A DNA stretch of 64,000 nucleotides from Thiotrichaceae bacterium (GCA_011391085.1 JAABRD010000011.1:1-64000); one strand, 5' to 3'; shown: positions 10,413-19,588, numbered from the stretch's first letter. Notes: generated from the letters alone by a model not told the origin. Program-made: numbers and translations.

Positions 10413-12863
10413 ATGTCGAAATGTATAGATGAGGAAGGTTCAACACCACCACCTGTGAAAATGACTCTAAAAACTAAATTATCTCTAATTTTAATTCCAT
10501 TGGTCGTTATCCCAATTGTACTGTTAAGCAAATTATCTTATGACCACTTGTTGACAACCACGCGGAAAACTGCGCTGGGGCCTATGGGTGTGTTGTTGAA
10601 TCAAGTTCATCAAGAAACGTTGTTTCATCTGGAAACGGCCCAAGCAACGATTAATCATCTGGCGAAATCGAGTCGGATTAAGTATTTATTTCTCGAAAAT
10701 AAAACCGATAGAGAGTCGATTTTGCAAGTTCATCAAGAACCTCTGTCACTGTTATTTACCAGTTATATGGACGTGTATGGCGATTATTACGACATTCGGA
10801 CCCTGTTGCCAGATGGATATGAGGTGCTACGCTTTTCTCGCGGTCATGAACAGAAAATAGAAGTTTTTAGTGGGGATGAAACGCCCTATTTTTCACAAAT
10901 TCAAAACTCCTCCAGTCAAAAAGACATTGAGGTGCTGTTTATCAACAATACCGACAATCAAGAACCAGCTTTTGTGGTCGTCAAGAAGTTGTTTTTTGAC
11001 AGTTTTGCCGATGCCACCGTGGGCACGGGCAAGATTTTGCGCGGCTACTTACTGATAACCATGCGTCCCGGTTTTTTAGCTAAACATATCAAAATTGGTA
11101 AAGTGGGTGGCAATAGCTACCTCTTGGTGACCGATGGACAAGGGCGCGTTTTATATCGTCCCTCACAAAGTACGATAAGGGTGGTCCCGGCTGAACAATT
11201 TAGCGAGTTACGTCAACATACGGACGAGGGTAGGCCGTTTCAAATGGAATTTGATAACAAATTGGTGTATGTCCAAGGGAAACAATTGCATGACAACCTC
11301 TATTTATTTGCCTTATTGCCTGAAGAGGATGTGTTAGCCGTCGGGCAATGGATTCGCACGGTGTTTATCATAGCTATTTTGATAACCATTTTCATCACCC
11401 CCATTCTCCTGTTTTTTGCCCTCAACCATTTGGTTATCAAACCAGTTCAAGTGCTTGCGGTAGCCAGTCGCGAAATTGGGGCGGGGAATCTGGAGATACA
11501 ATTACCCTTGCGTCCAGAAGACGAGATTGGTTCTTTGTATTTCTGTTTTAATCAGATGGTGAAACGTTTACGTTTGGCACTGAAACAAATTGAACGGGTC
11601 AACATCGAATTAGAAGAAAAAGTACGGTTACGCACTTTAACTTTGGAACAATTGAATCGTGAATTGGAGATTGAACGTGAAAAAGCAGAGGCTGCTAATT
11701 TGGCCAAAGGCGAGTTTCTGGCAAATATTAGCCATGAATTACGCACGCCCTTAAACGGTATTTTGGGAATGACAGAACTGATTTTAAGCACGCCGTTGAA
11801 TCGCCAACAAACTCAAAAACTGCGCATTATTTATGATTCAGGTGAAATATTATTGACTATTATCAACGACTTGCTAGATGTCTCTAAATTTGAGGCCGGC
11901 AAAATGAAATTGGATGTGGGCCCCTTTGACCTATGGCAAGCACTTGAGGATGCCGTAGCCTTATTGCGTCCTAAAGCCGAAGAAAAAGGTTTAATCCTCA
12001 TTTTGCGAACGCCCCAACCGATTCCTAACTTGTTGTTAGGTGACAAAATTCGTCTCCGACAAATTGTATTGAACCTGGTCAGCAATGCGATTAAATTTAC
12101 GGAACAGGGTAGTGTTACGGTAGAAATCTTGCTAGAACAAGTAGAGGGGAAAAATGCCCATTTCAAATTTACCGTGACTGACACAGGAATTGGCATTCCA
12201 AGAGAAGAATTACCCAATTTGTTTAATAAATTCCATCAAGTGGATGCTTCCACTAGCCGCAAATATGGAGGTACTGGTTTAGGTTTATTTATCTGTCATC
12301 AACTGGTTAGCCTCATGCACGGCAAAATTGGCGTCGAAACCGAAATGGGGAGAGGTTGCACCTTTTGGTTCACCCTCACTTTGCCGATCATAGAGATTTC
12401 TGATACGCCAGACATTGTACCAACGGTGACCGCCACGCCAGACCCAAAAACAAGTTCACCTCTGGCACCGGTGACAGCCTTATCCAAAGCGCACCTCTTA
12501 CTGGTAGAAGACGATAAGATTAACCAAATGGTGGCGCAAATGATGCTGGAAGAATTTGGATGTCAAATCAGTATTGCCAATCATGGTCAAGAAGCCATCG
12601 ACATGACTGCCAACCAACATTATGACGTGGTACTGATGGACTTACACATGCCTGTTTTAGACGGCTATGCCGCCACTCGCGAGATTCGGAAGCGTGAACA
12701 AGAATCTGGGCAACCGCACCTACTTATTATTGCTATGACTGCCAATGCGTTAGCCAGTGACCGTGAAAGATGTTTAGCCGAAGGAATGGATGACGTGTTG
12801 ATTAAACCTGTTTCTAAGGCAGCGTTGGCACACATGTTGAGGGAGTGGATTTCTAGTGAATAG
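10413..12863 (+). CDS. Membrane-bound hybrid sensor histidine kinase (sensor-HAMP-HisKA-HATPase-receiver)
   Basis: The 816-residue protein has TM1 at about residues 17-41, a periplasmic dCache-like sensor region at about 45-305, TM2 at about 310-332, HAMP at about 333-385 and a coiled coil. HisKA follows, with the phospho-accepting His in [14 protein letters not shown] (about 441). The HATPase domain shows the N box LVSNAIKFTE, G1 DTGIGIP and G2 GGTGLGLF. A C-terminal receiver (about 690-812) has the phospho-Asp in VVLMDLHMPVLDGY. The architecture implies an internal phosphorelay that needs a separate Hpt protein, which is not nearby. The signal sensed is unknown. ATG at 10413 was taken as the start; ATG at 10461, nearer TM1, is also possible. 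Repeats flank the gene on both sides. Confidence 0.9.
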   Translation: MSKCIDEEGSTPPPVKMTLKTKLSLILIPLVVIPIVLLSKLSYDHLLTTTRKTALGPMGVLLNQVHQETLFHLETAQATINHLAKSSRIKYLFLENKTDRESILQVHQEPLSLLFTSYMDVYGDYYDIRTLLPDGYEVLRFSRGHEQKIEVFSGDETPYFSQIQNSSSQKDIEVLFINNTDNQEPAFVVVKKLFFDSFADATVGTGKILRGYLLITMRPGFLAKHIKIGKVGGNSYLLVTDGQGRVLYRPSQSTIRVVPAEQFSELRQHTDEGRPFQMEFDNKLVYVQGKQLHDNLYLFALLPEEDVLAVGQWIRTVFIIAILITIFITPILLFFALNHLVIKPVQVLAVASREIGAGNLEIQLPLRPEDEIGSLYFCFNQMVKRLRLALKQIERVNIELEEKVRLRTLTLEQLNRELEIEREKAEAANLAKGEFLANISHELRTPLNGILGMTELILSTPLNRQQTQKLRIIYDSGEILLTIINDLLDVSKFEAGKMKLDVGPFDLWQALEDAVALLRPKAEEKGLILILRTPQPIPNLLLGDKIRLRQIVLNLVSNAIKFTEQGSVTVEILLEQVEGKNAHFKFTVTDTGIGIPREELPNLFNKFHQVDASTSRKYGGTGLGLFICHQLVSLMHGKIGVETEMGRGCTFWFTLTLPIIEISDTPDIVPTVTATPDPKTSSPLAPVTALSKAHLLLVEDDKINQMVAQMMLEEFGCQISIANHGQEAIDMTANQHYDVVLMDLHMPVLDGYAATREIRKREQESGQPHLLIIAMTANALASDRERCLAEGMDDVLIKPVSKAALAHMLREWISSE

Positions 12864-12885
12864 CAGTTTTAGTGGATAGTGGACT

Positions 12886-13005
12886 TAGTGGATAGTGGAC
12901 AATGGATAATGAAAAATTGATACTGGACTAGAGGCTTTAGCCGGTGAAGGTGGCACGTCCCCCGGCTAAAGCCTCCACTCCGGTACCTATTATCCACTAA
13001 GTCCA
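12886..13005. repeat. Composite inverted repeat upstream of the cytochrome c gene
   Basis: The outer arms read AGTGGACTTAGTGGATAG and the inverse TTATCCACTAAGTCCACT. They enclose the palindromic pair GGACTAGAGGCTTTAGCCGG and CCGGCTAAAGCCTCCACTCC. It would form a long hairpin before the cytochrome gene. Confidence 0.6.
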
Positions 13006-13032
13006 CTCTCCGCCAATTAAAGGACTTTTTCT

Positions 13033-13341
13033 ATGAAAAAAATTATTATCACCCTAATCAGTTTAACCCTCTTAACCGTCGTCACCCCACAAGCGGCTGA
13101 TATAAAAGCCGGCACTGCTAAAGCAAAAAAAGTGTGTGCCGCTTGTCATGGAATAGACGGTAATAGTTCCAACCCTACTTTTCCTAAAATTGCCGGCCAA
13201 CATAAAGCCTATCTGATTAAATCTCTTAAAGCCTATCGAGAGGGTAACCGGTCTGACCCCGTGATGAGTCCTATGGCTGCCTCTTTAAGTGATACGGATA
13301 TTGAAAATTTGGCCGCCTATTTTTCTGCACAAACGCCTTAG
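13033..13341 (+). CDS. Small periplasmic monoheme cytochrome c (class I, c553-like)
   Basis: This is an electron carrier of 102 residues. It has a signal peptide (MKKIIITLISLTLLTVVTPQAA), one heme-binding CAACH at about residues 35-39 and a distal Met ligand in DPVMSPMAASLSD. ATG at 13033 has an upstream AAAGGA. Its sequence resembles the N-terminal half of the diheme cytochrome encoded 470 bp downstream (shared PK[IL]AGQH, MSPMA, LAAYF), so the two are probably duplicates of one domain. It may serve as a periplasmic donor or acceptor; the partner is not known. Confidence 0.85.
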   Translation: MKKIIITLISLTLLTVVTPQAADIKAGTAKAKKVCAACHGIDGNSSNPTFPKIAGQHKAYLIKSLKAYREGNRSDPVMSPMAASLSDTDIENLAAYFSAQTP

Positions 13342-13810
13342 CGAATAAATGCTGTAATATTCATAAGGGAGTGCCAGACATGTCTTGCATTCCATGAGAA
13401 TTAAGTAGTTATATAAAAAATGTATATTAAATTTCGAAAAATCATGTTACAATAAACTCTCTCTGATTAGAGATTGACTTTTTGAAATTGTACGTTTTAC
13501 TTGACACCCCCGTGTTAAATAGAAATACAACAGGTCTTACGCAATTTATCCCCTCTCTTTGCAAGTGAGGAGGGCAGACCGTTATATTGTAGTGGTATTC
13601 CTCATCATCTGTACCCCCACACCGTACACGGGGAGAGTGATTCCCCCGCCTGTGGGGAGAGTGACTCCCCCCGTATACGGGGGGGCTGGGGGGGGGGTAC
13701 TATTGAAGGGTACAAAGGAATCCCTAACCCTTCTCTCCCCCGTGAGGAGACAAGTTGCGTAAGTCTTGCACCAAATTAATTCCTGGCAACCACATCACAT
13801 AGGTAACTGA
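13342..13810. repeat. Intergenic region with a palindrome and a MITE-like element
   Basis: An imperfect GGAGTGCCAGACATGTCTTG palindrome lies at 13369-13394. The segment 13532-13769 is bounded by inverted arms AGGTCTTACGCAA and TTGCGTAAGTCTTG and holds a G/C-homopolymer-rich core with several CCCGTATACGGGG-type inverted repeats. This looks like another non-autonomous element. No gene is supported. Confidence 0.55.
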
Positions 13811-14449
13811 ATGAAAAAACTGACTTTCGCTGTCTGTGTTTTAACTTTAAGCAGTTCCGCGGCAATCTACGCCGCTACCGCTACTGGTACCACTCCCCAA
13901 ATCGTTGGGAATGCCGAAGCAGGTAAGGAAAAAAGCGCAGTGTGCGCAGCTTGTCATGGACCTGATGGCAATAGCCTTGCCCCCTTATGGCCCAAGTTAG
14001 CAGGACAACATGAGAAATATCTGTTGCAACAAATACAAGCCTTTAAGGTCGGTACCCGTAGCGAACCCACCATGTCTCCCATGGCGACCCCGCTGTCCGA
14101 CCAAGACATGGCAGACCTAGCCGCCTATTTCGCCACTCAAGTTAAACAACCTGGCACCGCCGGCGAAAAAGCCATGCCTGTTGGTCAAAAAATTTACCGA
14201 GGAGGCAAGAAAACCACCGGCTTACCTGCCTGTATCGGTTGTCACGGCCCTACTGGCGCTGGCAATTCCGCTGCTAACTATCCCTCCCTCAATGGTCAAC
14301 AAGTTGACTATGTGAAGAAACAACTCGACGATTACAAGAGTGGAGTGCGTGGCAAAGAAGGCACAGGCATCATCATGCGTGATATTGCTACCAAAATGAC
14401 ACCTGAAGACATGCAGGCCGTCACTGACTACATAGCTGGACTACACTAA
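13811..14449 (+). CDS. Diheme cytochrome c4-type protein
   Basis: This periplasmic electron carrier of 212 residues has an N-terminal signal peptide (about 1-21). It has two tandem cytochrome c domains with heme sites CAACH (about residue 43) and CIGCH (about 140), and Met ligands in TMSPMATPLSD and GIIMRDIATKM. Two-domain proteins of this size and pattern are cytochrome c4 (or the related c553 group), which feeds terminal oxidases or nitrogen-oxide reductases. The next gene is a DsbA-like oxidoreductase, the c4-dsbA order common in gammaproteobacteria. A perfect palindrome lies between them. Confidence 0.9.
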   Translation: MKKLTFAVCVLTLSSSAAIYAATATGTTPQIVGNAEAGKEKSAVCAACHGPDGNSLAPLWPKLAGQHEKYLLQQIQAFKVGTRSEPTMSPMATPLSDQDMADLAAYFATQVKQPGTAGEKAMPVGQKIYRGGKKTTGLPACIGCHGPTGAGNSAANYPSLNGQQVDYVKKQLDDYKSGVRGKEGTGIIMRDIATKMTPEDMQAVTDYIAGLH

Positions 14450-14455
14450 TATCAT

Positions 14456-14481
14456 GGAGTGCAAGACATGTCTTGCACTCC
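14456..14481. repeat. Perfect 26-bp palindrome between the cytochrome c4 and dsbA genes
   Basis: GGAGTGCAAGACA followed immediately by its exact reverse complement. It starts 6 bp after the cytochrome c4 stop and ends 15 bp before the dsbA start. It is a member of the GGAGT...ACTCC family and could attenuate or terminate read-through. Confidence 0.7.
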
Positions 14482-14496
14482 TGTCGGAGAACCTTT

Positions 14497-15456
14497 ATGA
14501 ACTCATCTTTCTTTCTCAAATACACCCTCTTTGGCTTAACCGCCCTTAGCTTACTGTTACCCGTCGGTCTGCACGCCCAGGCACAGCCCAAAGACCCTTA
14601 TGCAGACCAATACGAATTAATCATTCCTCCACACCCACCCACCACCGAAGGCAAAGTGGAAGTGGCAGAATTTTTCCTCTACACCTGTCCCCACTGCTAT
14701 ACGTTTGAAGATGATTTAAACTTGTGGGTAGAAGGCAAACCCAGCTACGTTGAGTTTGTCAAAGTTCCTGCCGTATTCAACGAAAACCAAATAGTGATGG
14801 CCAAAGTCTATTATGCCGCTGAAAATTTGGGGGTCCACACGAAACTTGACGTTGCTATTTTCAAAGCCATCCATCAAGATAATCGCAGACTCAGTAACGA
14901 AATCGAGATGATGCAACTGTTTGCCGAAAACGGCGTCAGCAACGACGACTTTCGAAAAACCTTTCACTCCTTCGCGGTGGATATGAAAGTTCGCCAGGCC
15001 GCGGTGATGACCTCCAAACATGGCATCACTGGCGTTCCTGCCATGACTGTTCAAGGCAAATATCGTCTTTCTAGTGGCAAAGCAGGAGGTCATACCCAGT
15101 TGCTAAAACTGATCGACTATTTAGCCCAAAAAGAATATCAACTGTTTGCGACGGCACCAGCCATGACACCGGTGCAAACGCCTACACCGACTCCCACGCC
15201 GTCAGAAACCAAAGGCCCAAACGAAGCGAAGGAGGCCGCGGAAGTTAAATCTACTTCTGAAGCATCCCCTTCGGCATCGGTGAAAGAAACGGTCCAAACA
15301 CCAGCACCAGCGGAGGTCAAAAAGGAGGCTTCGGAATCTACGGTAAACAAAGAGACTTCGGAATCCTCAACACCAGCGGAAGTCAAAGGGTCTTCGGAGA
15401 TGTCCAAATCCTCGGACCCGCCACCGTCTTCTGATAAAACGACACCTCAACCATAA
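14497..15456 (+). CDS. dsbA: DsbA-type thiol:disulfide oxidoreductase with a long acidic Ser/Thr/Pro tail
   Basis: The protein introduces disulfide bonds into periplasmic proteins. The signal peptide (to about residue 28) is followed by a thioredoxin fold with the CPHC active site in FFLYTCPHCYTF (about 64-67), an alpha-helical insertion, and the cis-Pro loop GITGVPAMTV. ATG at 14497 is preferred because GGAGA lies 8 bp upstream; a TTG at 14473 falls inside the palindrome. The DsbA part ends near residue 220. The last 95 residues are a low-complexity tail of Pro/Thr/Ser/Glu/Lys repeats (EVKxxSExS), which is unusual for DsbA and probably disordered. It is likely co-oriented with cytochrome c4. 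Confidence 0.88.
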   Translation: MNSSFFLKYTLFGLTALSLLLPVGLHAQAQPKDPYADQYELIIPPHPPTTEGKVEVAEFFLYTCPHCYTFEDDLNLWVEGKPSYVEFVKVPAVFNENQIVMAKVYYAAENLGVHTKLDVAIFKAIHQDNRRLSNEIEMMQLFAENGVSNDDFRKTFHSFAVDMKVRQAAVMTSKHGITGVPAMTVQGKYRLSSGKAGGHTQLLKLIDYLAQKEYQLFATAPAMTPVQTPTPTPTPSETKGPNEAKEAAEVKSTSEASPSASVKETVQTPAPAEVKKEASESTVNKETSESSTPAEVKGSSEMSKSSDPPPSSDKTTPQP

Positions 15457-15462
15457 ATGACA

Positions 15463-15493
15463 GATTTGACAACTTTTTGAAAGTTGTCAAATC
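15463..15493 (+). terminator. Hairpin after dsbA
   Basis: A 14-bp perfect stem, GATTTGACAACTTT and its complement, with a TTG-type loop, lies 6 bp after the dsbA stop. There is no long U-tract, so it may be a repeat or RNA-stabilising hairpin rather than a classical terminator. Confidence 0.5.
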
Positions 15494-15550
15494 TCTCACC
15501 CACATTTCATCCATTATTCATTATCCACTATTCATTGTTCATTTGGAGAA

Positions 15551-16393
15551 ATGTCAACCTACGCTATCGGAGATATTCAAGGCTGTTATACCGAACTACA
15601 CCGCCTCTTAGAAGTGATTCAGTTCAACCCCAAAGAAGACCTACTCTGGTGTACGGGGGACCTGGTGAATCGCGGTCCCCACTCCCTAGAAGTGCTAAGA
15701 TTTATTAAACAACTTGGCAACCGTGCTATTACGGTACTTGGCAACCATGACCTCCACCTCCTCGCGGTGGCCCGCGAACATACCGATTATCTACACCCCC
15801 AAGACACTCTGAAACCTGTATTACAAGCCGCCGACGGGGAAGAACTAATAGACTGGCTACGCCGCCGTCCCTTTTTGCACCATGATGCAGATTTAGGACT
15901 CACTCTCATTCATGCCGGACTCCCTCCGCAGTGGGACTTACTGCAAGCCCGTCAATGTGCCTGTGAAGTAGAAGAAACTATCCGTGGTCCTAAATACTAC
16001 AAATATTTAGCGAACCTCTATGGCGATATCCCTGATAAATGGTCAAACAACTTAACAGGCTGGGATCGCCTACGTTTTATCACAAACTGTTTTACCCGCT
16101 TGCGCTATTGCAATGCCAAAGGCAAACTGGCTTTAAAAAAGAAGGGACCTCCTGGCACCGAAAAATTTAACAATGGCGAATATATACCTTGGTTCCTAGT
16201 TCCCAATCGCGCCAGTCAAGAGATGCAAATTATTTTTGGCCACTGGTCCACTTTGGGATATTACGCCGGCAATGGAGTCTATGCCCTAGATACCGGCTGT
16301 CTATGGGGTGGAATGTTAACGGCATTACGTTTGGAAGACCGCATGTTATTCCAAGTGCCTTGTGCGGGGGAATGTCAACCGGGGGAGGCGTGA
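15551..16393 (+). CDS. apaH: Bis(5'-nucleosyl)-tetraphosphatase, symmetrical
   Basis: The enzyme hydrolyses Ap4A to two ADP in the cytoplasm. It is a calcineurin-type metallophosphoesterase with motifs GDIQGCY (residue 7), GDLVNRGP (about 38), GNHDLHLLA (about 64), HAGLPPQW (about 121) and a C-terminal FGHWSTLGY. The 280 residues match the ApaH norm. ATG at 15551 has TTGGAGA just upstream. It lies alone, between A/T-rich repeat arms and a downstream hairpin. Confidence 0.95.
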   Translation: MSTYAIGDIQGCYTELHRLLEVIQFNPKEDLLWCTGDLVNRGPHSLEVLRFIKQLGNRAITVLGNHDLHLLAVAREHTDYLHPQDTLKPVLQAADGEELIDWLRRRPFLHHDADLGLTLIHAGLPPQWDLLQARQCACEVEETIRGPKYYKYLANLYGDIPDKWSNNLTGWDRLRFITNCFTRLRYCNAKGKLALKKKGPPGTEKFNNGEYIPWFLVPNRASQEMQIIFGHWSTLGYYAGNGVYALDTGCLWGGMLTALRLEDRMLFQVPCAGECQPGEA

Positions 16394-16396
16394 TAT

Positions 16397-16437
16397 TGCC
16401 TCAAGAGTCCAAAGCATAGCTTTGCACTTTTGAGGCA
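16397..16437 (+). terminator. Hairpin after apaH
   Basis: The inverted repeat TGCCTCAA...TCCAAAGC / GCTTTGCA...TTGAGGCA starts 4 bp after the apaH stop. It is related to the CAAAGC(G)TAGCTTTG repeats. It is a plausible transcript-end hairpin without a clear T-tract. Confidence 0.45.
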
Positions 16438-16455
16438 TGAAGCATTATGATTTTT

Positions 16456-16620
16456 GGTAGTGATGCTATGTGGGTTCTCTGTCTGAACTATGATTAGAAT
16501 GATTTTCAGATGGACTCTGATTAGTCATAGCCTCCTTTCATAGCCCTCATTTAATCATCCCAATCAAAGTTCAAGACAAAGAGAAACCGCACGATATTTC
16601 ACCCAGATTGCATCACTACC
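16456..16620 (+). mobile_element. MITE-like element, copy 2 (long form), perfect 8-bp target duplication
   Basis: The 165-bp element begins GGTAGTGATGCTATGTGGGT and ends with the inverse. It is flanked on both sides by TGATTTTT (16448-16455 and 16621-16628). The interior carries an inverted repeat, CTGTCTGAACTATGATTAG and its partner near 16530-16575. There is no reading frame for a transposase. It ends 19 bp before the start of the secretion adaptor gene. Confidence 0.85.
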
Positions 16621-16639
16621 TGATTTTTGAACCATTATT

Positions 16640-17929
16640 ATGCGAGAATACAAACACCTATTAGAAACCGGCCCCTCTTTGTTTAGCCACCTCATCTTAT
16701 GGATGACGGTACTCTTAATCTCCATCCTGGGTGTTTGGGCCAATTACGCCACCCTCGATGAAGTCACCCGCGGCACAGGCAAAGTCATTCCCTCTCAACA
16801 TGTTCAAGTCGTCCAAGACTTAGAAGGTGGAATTGTCTCAGAAATCTTAGTCAAAGAAGGCAGTGTAGTGCAAGCCGGTCAAGTGTTACTCCGTATCGAA
16901 GACTCTCGCTTCACCTCCTCCTACCGCGAAAGTCAAGTCAAATCCTCGGCCTTGCAAGCCAAGATTGCCCGCCTGGCCGCCGAAGTGGAAGGGAAACCGT
17001 TTAAATTACCTACCTCGTTGAAACCAGAGGAGAAAGAATTATTTGTCAGTGAACTGGCATTAGCCCAATCTCGACAAATCGTGTTGCAAACGAATATCGA
17101 TATCTTAAATCAGCAAAAAAATCAAAAGAAACAAGAAATCACTGAATTAAAATCCAAAGTAAAACAGTTGCAACAAAGTTATGAATTAGCTGACAAAGAA
17201 TTGAAAATTACCGAACCGTTGGTGCAAAAAGGCGTCATGTCAGAAGTGGACTTGCTACGTTTACGACGTGAAATTAGCACCCTGGCGGGAGAATTAGAAG
17301 CAATTCAGTTAAGTATTCCAAGGACGGAAGCCACGGTGATTGAGACAGACCATAAAATTGAAGAATTGAAAGTGAATTTTAAAACGATTGCTTTAACCGA
17401 ATTGAACGACGCCAAAGCCCAATTATCTAGCACCTCAGAATCCAATGTTGCCCTCAAAGATCGAGTGACTCGTACCGCCGTGCGTTCTCCCGTAAAAGGC
17501 ACTGTGAAACAATTGAAAGTGACCACGATAGGTGGTGTCGTGCAACCCGGTATGGACTTAGTAGAAATTGTTCCCTTAGAAGACTCCCTCTTGGTAGAAG
17601 CCCAGATTCGTCCCTCCGATATTGCATTTTTGCACCCAGGTCAGGAAGTGACTGTCAAATTTACCGCCTACGATTTTTCCATTTTTGGAGGCTTAAAAGC
17701 GACCTTGCAACAGATCAGTGCCGACACGATAGTCAATGACCGCGGAGAACCGTTTTTCCTAATAAAAGTACGCACTGAACGCAACTATTTAGGCGCCAAA
17801 AATAAACGGTTGCCCATTATTCCAGGAATGACAGTGATGGTGGACATTTTAACTGGCAAAAAAACGTTGTTGACTTACTTGTTGAAACCGATTCGAAAAG
17901 CGCAAGAGATGGCGTTGCGGGAAAGATAA
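16640..17929 (+). CDS. HlyD-family type I secretion periplasmic adaptor
   Basis: The 429-residue membrane fusion protein links an inner-membrane ABC exporter to an outer-membrane TolC channel. There is a single TM at about residues 14-36, the lipoyl-like segment GKVIPSQHVQVVQDLEGGIV...LVKEGSVVQAGQVL, a long coiled-coil hairpin (about 85-265), and the family signature VRSPVKGTVKQLKV...GGVVQPGMDLVEIVP (about 280-310). The cognate ABC transporter and TolC genes are not adjacent. The exported substrate is unknown; the Calx-beta protein at 0.9-5.5 kb would be a typical kind of substrate, but no linkage is shown. No clear ribosome-binding site was seen; the leader is formed by the MITE and its duplication. 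Confidence 0.9.
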   Translation: MREYKHLLETGPSLFSHLILWMTVLLISILGVWANYATLDEVTRGTGKVIPSQHVQVVQDLEGGIVSEILVKEGSVVQAGQVLLRIEDSRFTSSYRESQVKSSALQAKIARLAAEVEGKPFKLPTSLKPEEKELFVSELALAQSRQIVLQTNIDILNQQKNQKKQEITELKSKVKQLQQSYELADKELKITEPLVQKGVMSEVDLLRLRREISTLAGELEAIQLSIPRTEATVIETDHKIEELKVNFKTIALTELNDAKAQLSSTSESNVALKDRVTRTAVRSPVKGTVKQLKVTTIGGVVQPGMDLVEIVPLEDSLLVEAQIRPSDIAFLHPGQEVTVKFTAYDFSIFGGLKATLQQISADTIVNDRGEPFFLIKVRTERNYLGAKNKRLPIIPGMTVMVDILTGKKTLLTYLLKPIRKAQEMALRER

Positions 17930-17936
17930 TAAATAA

Positions 17937-18064
17937 AGATAATGAATAATGAATAATGAATACCGGAGTAGAGGCTTTAGCCGGTAGGTGGGGTACGTCA
18001 CCGGCTAAAGCCTCCAGTCCATCTTTAGTTTATTCATTATTCATTATTCATTATTCATTATTCA
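17937..18064. repeat. Composite inverted repeat with ATTCATT arms
   Basis: Direct ATAATGAATAATGAAT runs on the left and TATTCATTATTCATTATTCA on the right enclose the palindromic pair CGGAGTAGAGGCTTTAGCCGG / CCGGCTAAAGCCTCCAGTCC. The whole would fold into one long hairpin ending 2 bp before the hemN start. Confidence 0.7.
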
Positions 18065-18065
18065 C

Positions 18066-19451
18066 ATGCAACAATCCATTGTTTTTGATATAGACCTCAT
18101 TCGCCGTTACGATCAGGCAGGACCGCGTTATACTTCTTATCCCACGGCGGTACAATTTCATCCGGGATTTCAGGAGAGTCACTATCGTGACTATGCGAAA
18201 CACAGCAATGCCATCCCTGGCAAACCCTTGTCATTGTATTTTCATGTCCCGTTTTGCGACACCTTGTGTTTCTACTGTGCCTGTAACAAAATTGCCACCA
18301 AGGATCGAAGTTTGACGGTGCCTTATTTAGCGCGATTGCACCGCGAAATTGCTATGCAAGGGCTGTTATTTCAACATGAACGTCCTGTTACGCAACTCCA
18401 CTTTGGAGGAGGTACGCCTACGTTTTTAAATATGGAACAAATGCGTACCTTGATGCAAGAAACGGCTAAATATTTTCAATTAGTCACGGATGACAGTGGC
18501 GAATATTCCATTGAAATTGACCCGCGGGAAGCCGATCCCAAACGAGTAGCAGAGTTGCGCGAGTTGGGTTTAAATCGAATGAGTCTAGGGGTGCAAGACT
18601 TCAATGCCAAAGTACAAAAAGCGGTGAATCGAATCCAGTCGGAAGACGAGACGTTTACCGTGTTAGAAGCGGCCCGGCAAGCAGGATTCAAGTCCATTAG
18701 TATTGACTTGATTTATGGATTACCTCATCAAAGCGTCGACTCGTTTGCTAACACGTTAGACAAGATCATAGCGGTTGCCCCTGACCGTATTTCGGTGTTC
18801 AACTATGCGCATTTGCCGACGATATTTAAGCCGCAACGGCGAATTAACGAAGCGGATTTGCCACCGCCGCCGGAAAAATTGGCGATTCTGCAACACACCA
18901 TTCAGCAGTTGACGAGTGCCGGATACGTGTATATTGGAATGGACCACTTCGCCCGTCCCAATGATGAATTGGCCATTGCCCAGCGACAAGGGACGCTGTA
19001 TCGGAATTTTCAAGGATATGCGACTCAAGCAGATTGTGATTTAATTGGCTTGGGAAGCACGTCTATCAGTAAAGTGGGCGACAGTTACAGTCAGAATGTC
19101 AAAACTCTGGAGGAATATTATGCCCTCATTGATGCCGGTCATCTGCCCGTGTTTCGTGGCATTGCTTTGACTGAAGATGACAAATTGCGCCGGACTGTGA
19201 TTATGCAATTGCTATGTCACTTCACTTTAAATATTCCGGTCATAGAGGAGACTTACCAGATTCGTTTTAAAGACTATTTTGCGGAAGAATGGTCACGTTT
19301 AGAAACCTTGCAAGAGGATGGTCTGCTGGTGTTCAATGATCAACGAATTGACATTTTGCCAGCAGGTCGGTTATTGGCCCGCAACATCTGTATGACCTTT
19401 GATATTTATTTGCGGCAAGCGCAGGGACAGAGGTTTTCTAAGGTGATTTAA
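18066..19451 (+). CDS. hemN: Oxygen-independent coproporphyrinogen III oxidase
   Basis: This radical SAM enzyme decarboxylates coproporphyrinogen III to protoporphyrinogen IX in anaerobic heme synthesis. At 461 residues it is close to E. coli HemN. The N-terminal GPRYTSYPTA is conserved. The cluster motif CDTLCFYCACNKIATK (about residue 62) gives the CxxxCxxC ligands plus the extra HemN Cys. HFGGGTPTFL and the C-terminal HemN domain with the FQGYATQADCDLIGLG segment are present. No ribosome-binding site is visible; the start is set by conservation. Anaerobic heme synthesis agrees with the denitrification genes further on. Confidence 0.96.
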   Translation: MQQSIVFDIDLIRRYDQAGPRYTSYPTAVQFHPGFQESHYRDYAKHSNAIPGKPLSLYFHVPFCDTLCFYCACNKIATKDRSLTVPYLARLHREIAMQGLLFQHERPVTQLHFGGGTPTFLNMEQMRTLMQETAKYFQLVTDDSGEYSIEIDPREADPKRVAELRELGLNRMSLGVQDFNAKVQKAVNRIQSEDETFTVLEAARQAGFKSISIDLIYGLPHQSVDSFANTLDKIIAVAPDRISVFNYAHLPTIFKPQRRINEADLPPPPEKLAILQHTIQQLTSAGYVYIGMDHFARPNDELAIAQRQGTLYRNFQGYATQADCDLIGLGSTSISKVGDSYSQNVKTLEEYYALIDAGHLPVFRGIALTEDDKLRRTVIMQLLCHFTLNIPVIEETYQIRFKDYFAEEWSRLETLQEDGLLVFNDQRIDILPAGRLLARNICMTFDIYLRQAQGQRFSKVI

Positions 19452-19588
19452 TTGGCACCACGCCATACCGGCTAAAGCCTCTAGTCCAGCATTTCCCGCC
19501 GGACTAAAGGCTTCAGCCGGTTCCCGCCGGACTAGAGGCTTCAGCCGGTGGTGGGTGAACCCCTTACTTTAACCGAAGGTTACTAAAA

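Noticed and set aside
13559-13762. 67-codon frame in the cytochrome intergenic region
   Set aside because: It is composed of the G/C-homopolymer repeat element; no ribosome-binding site or similarity.
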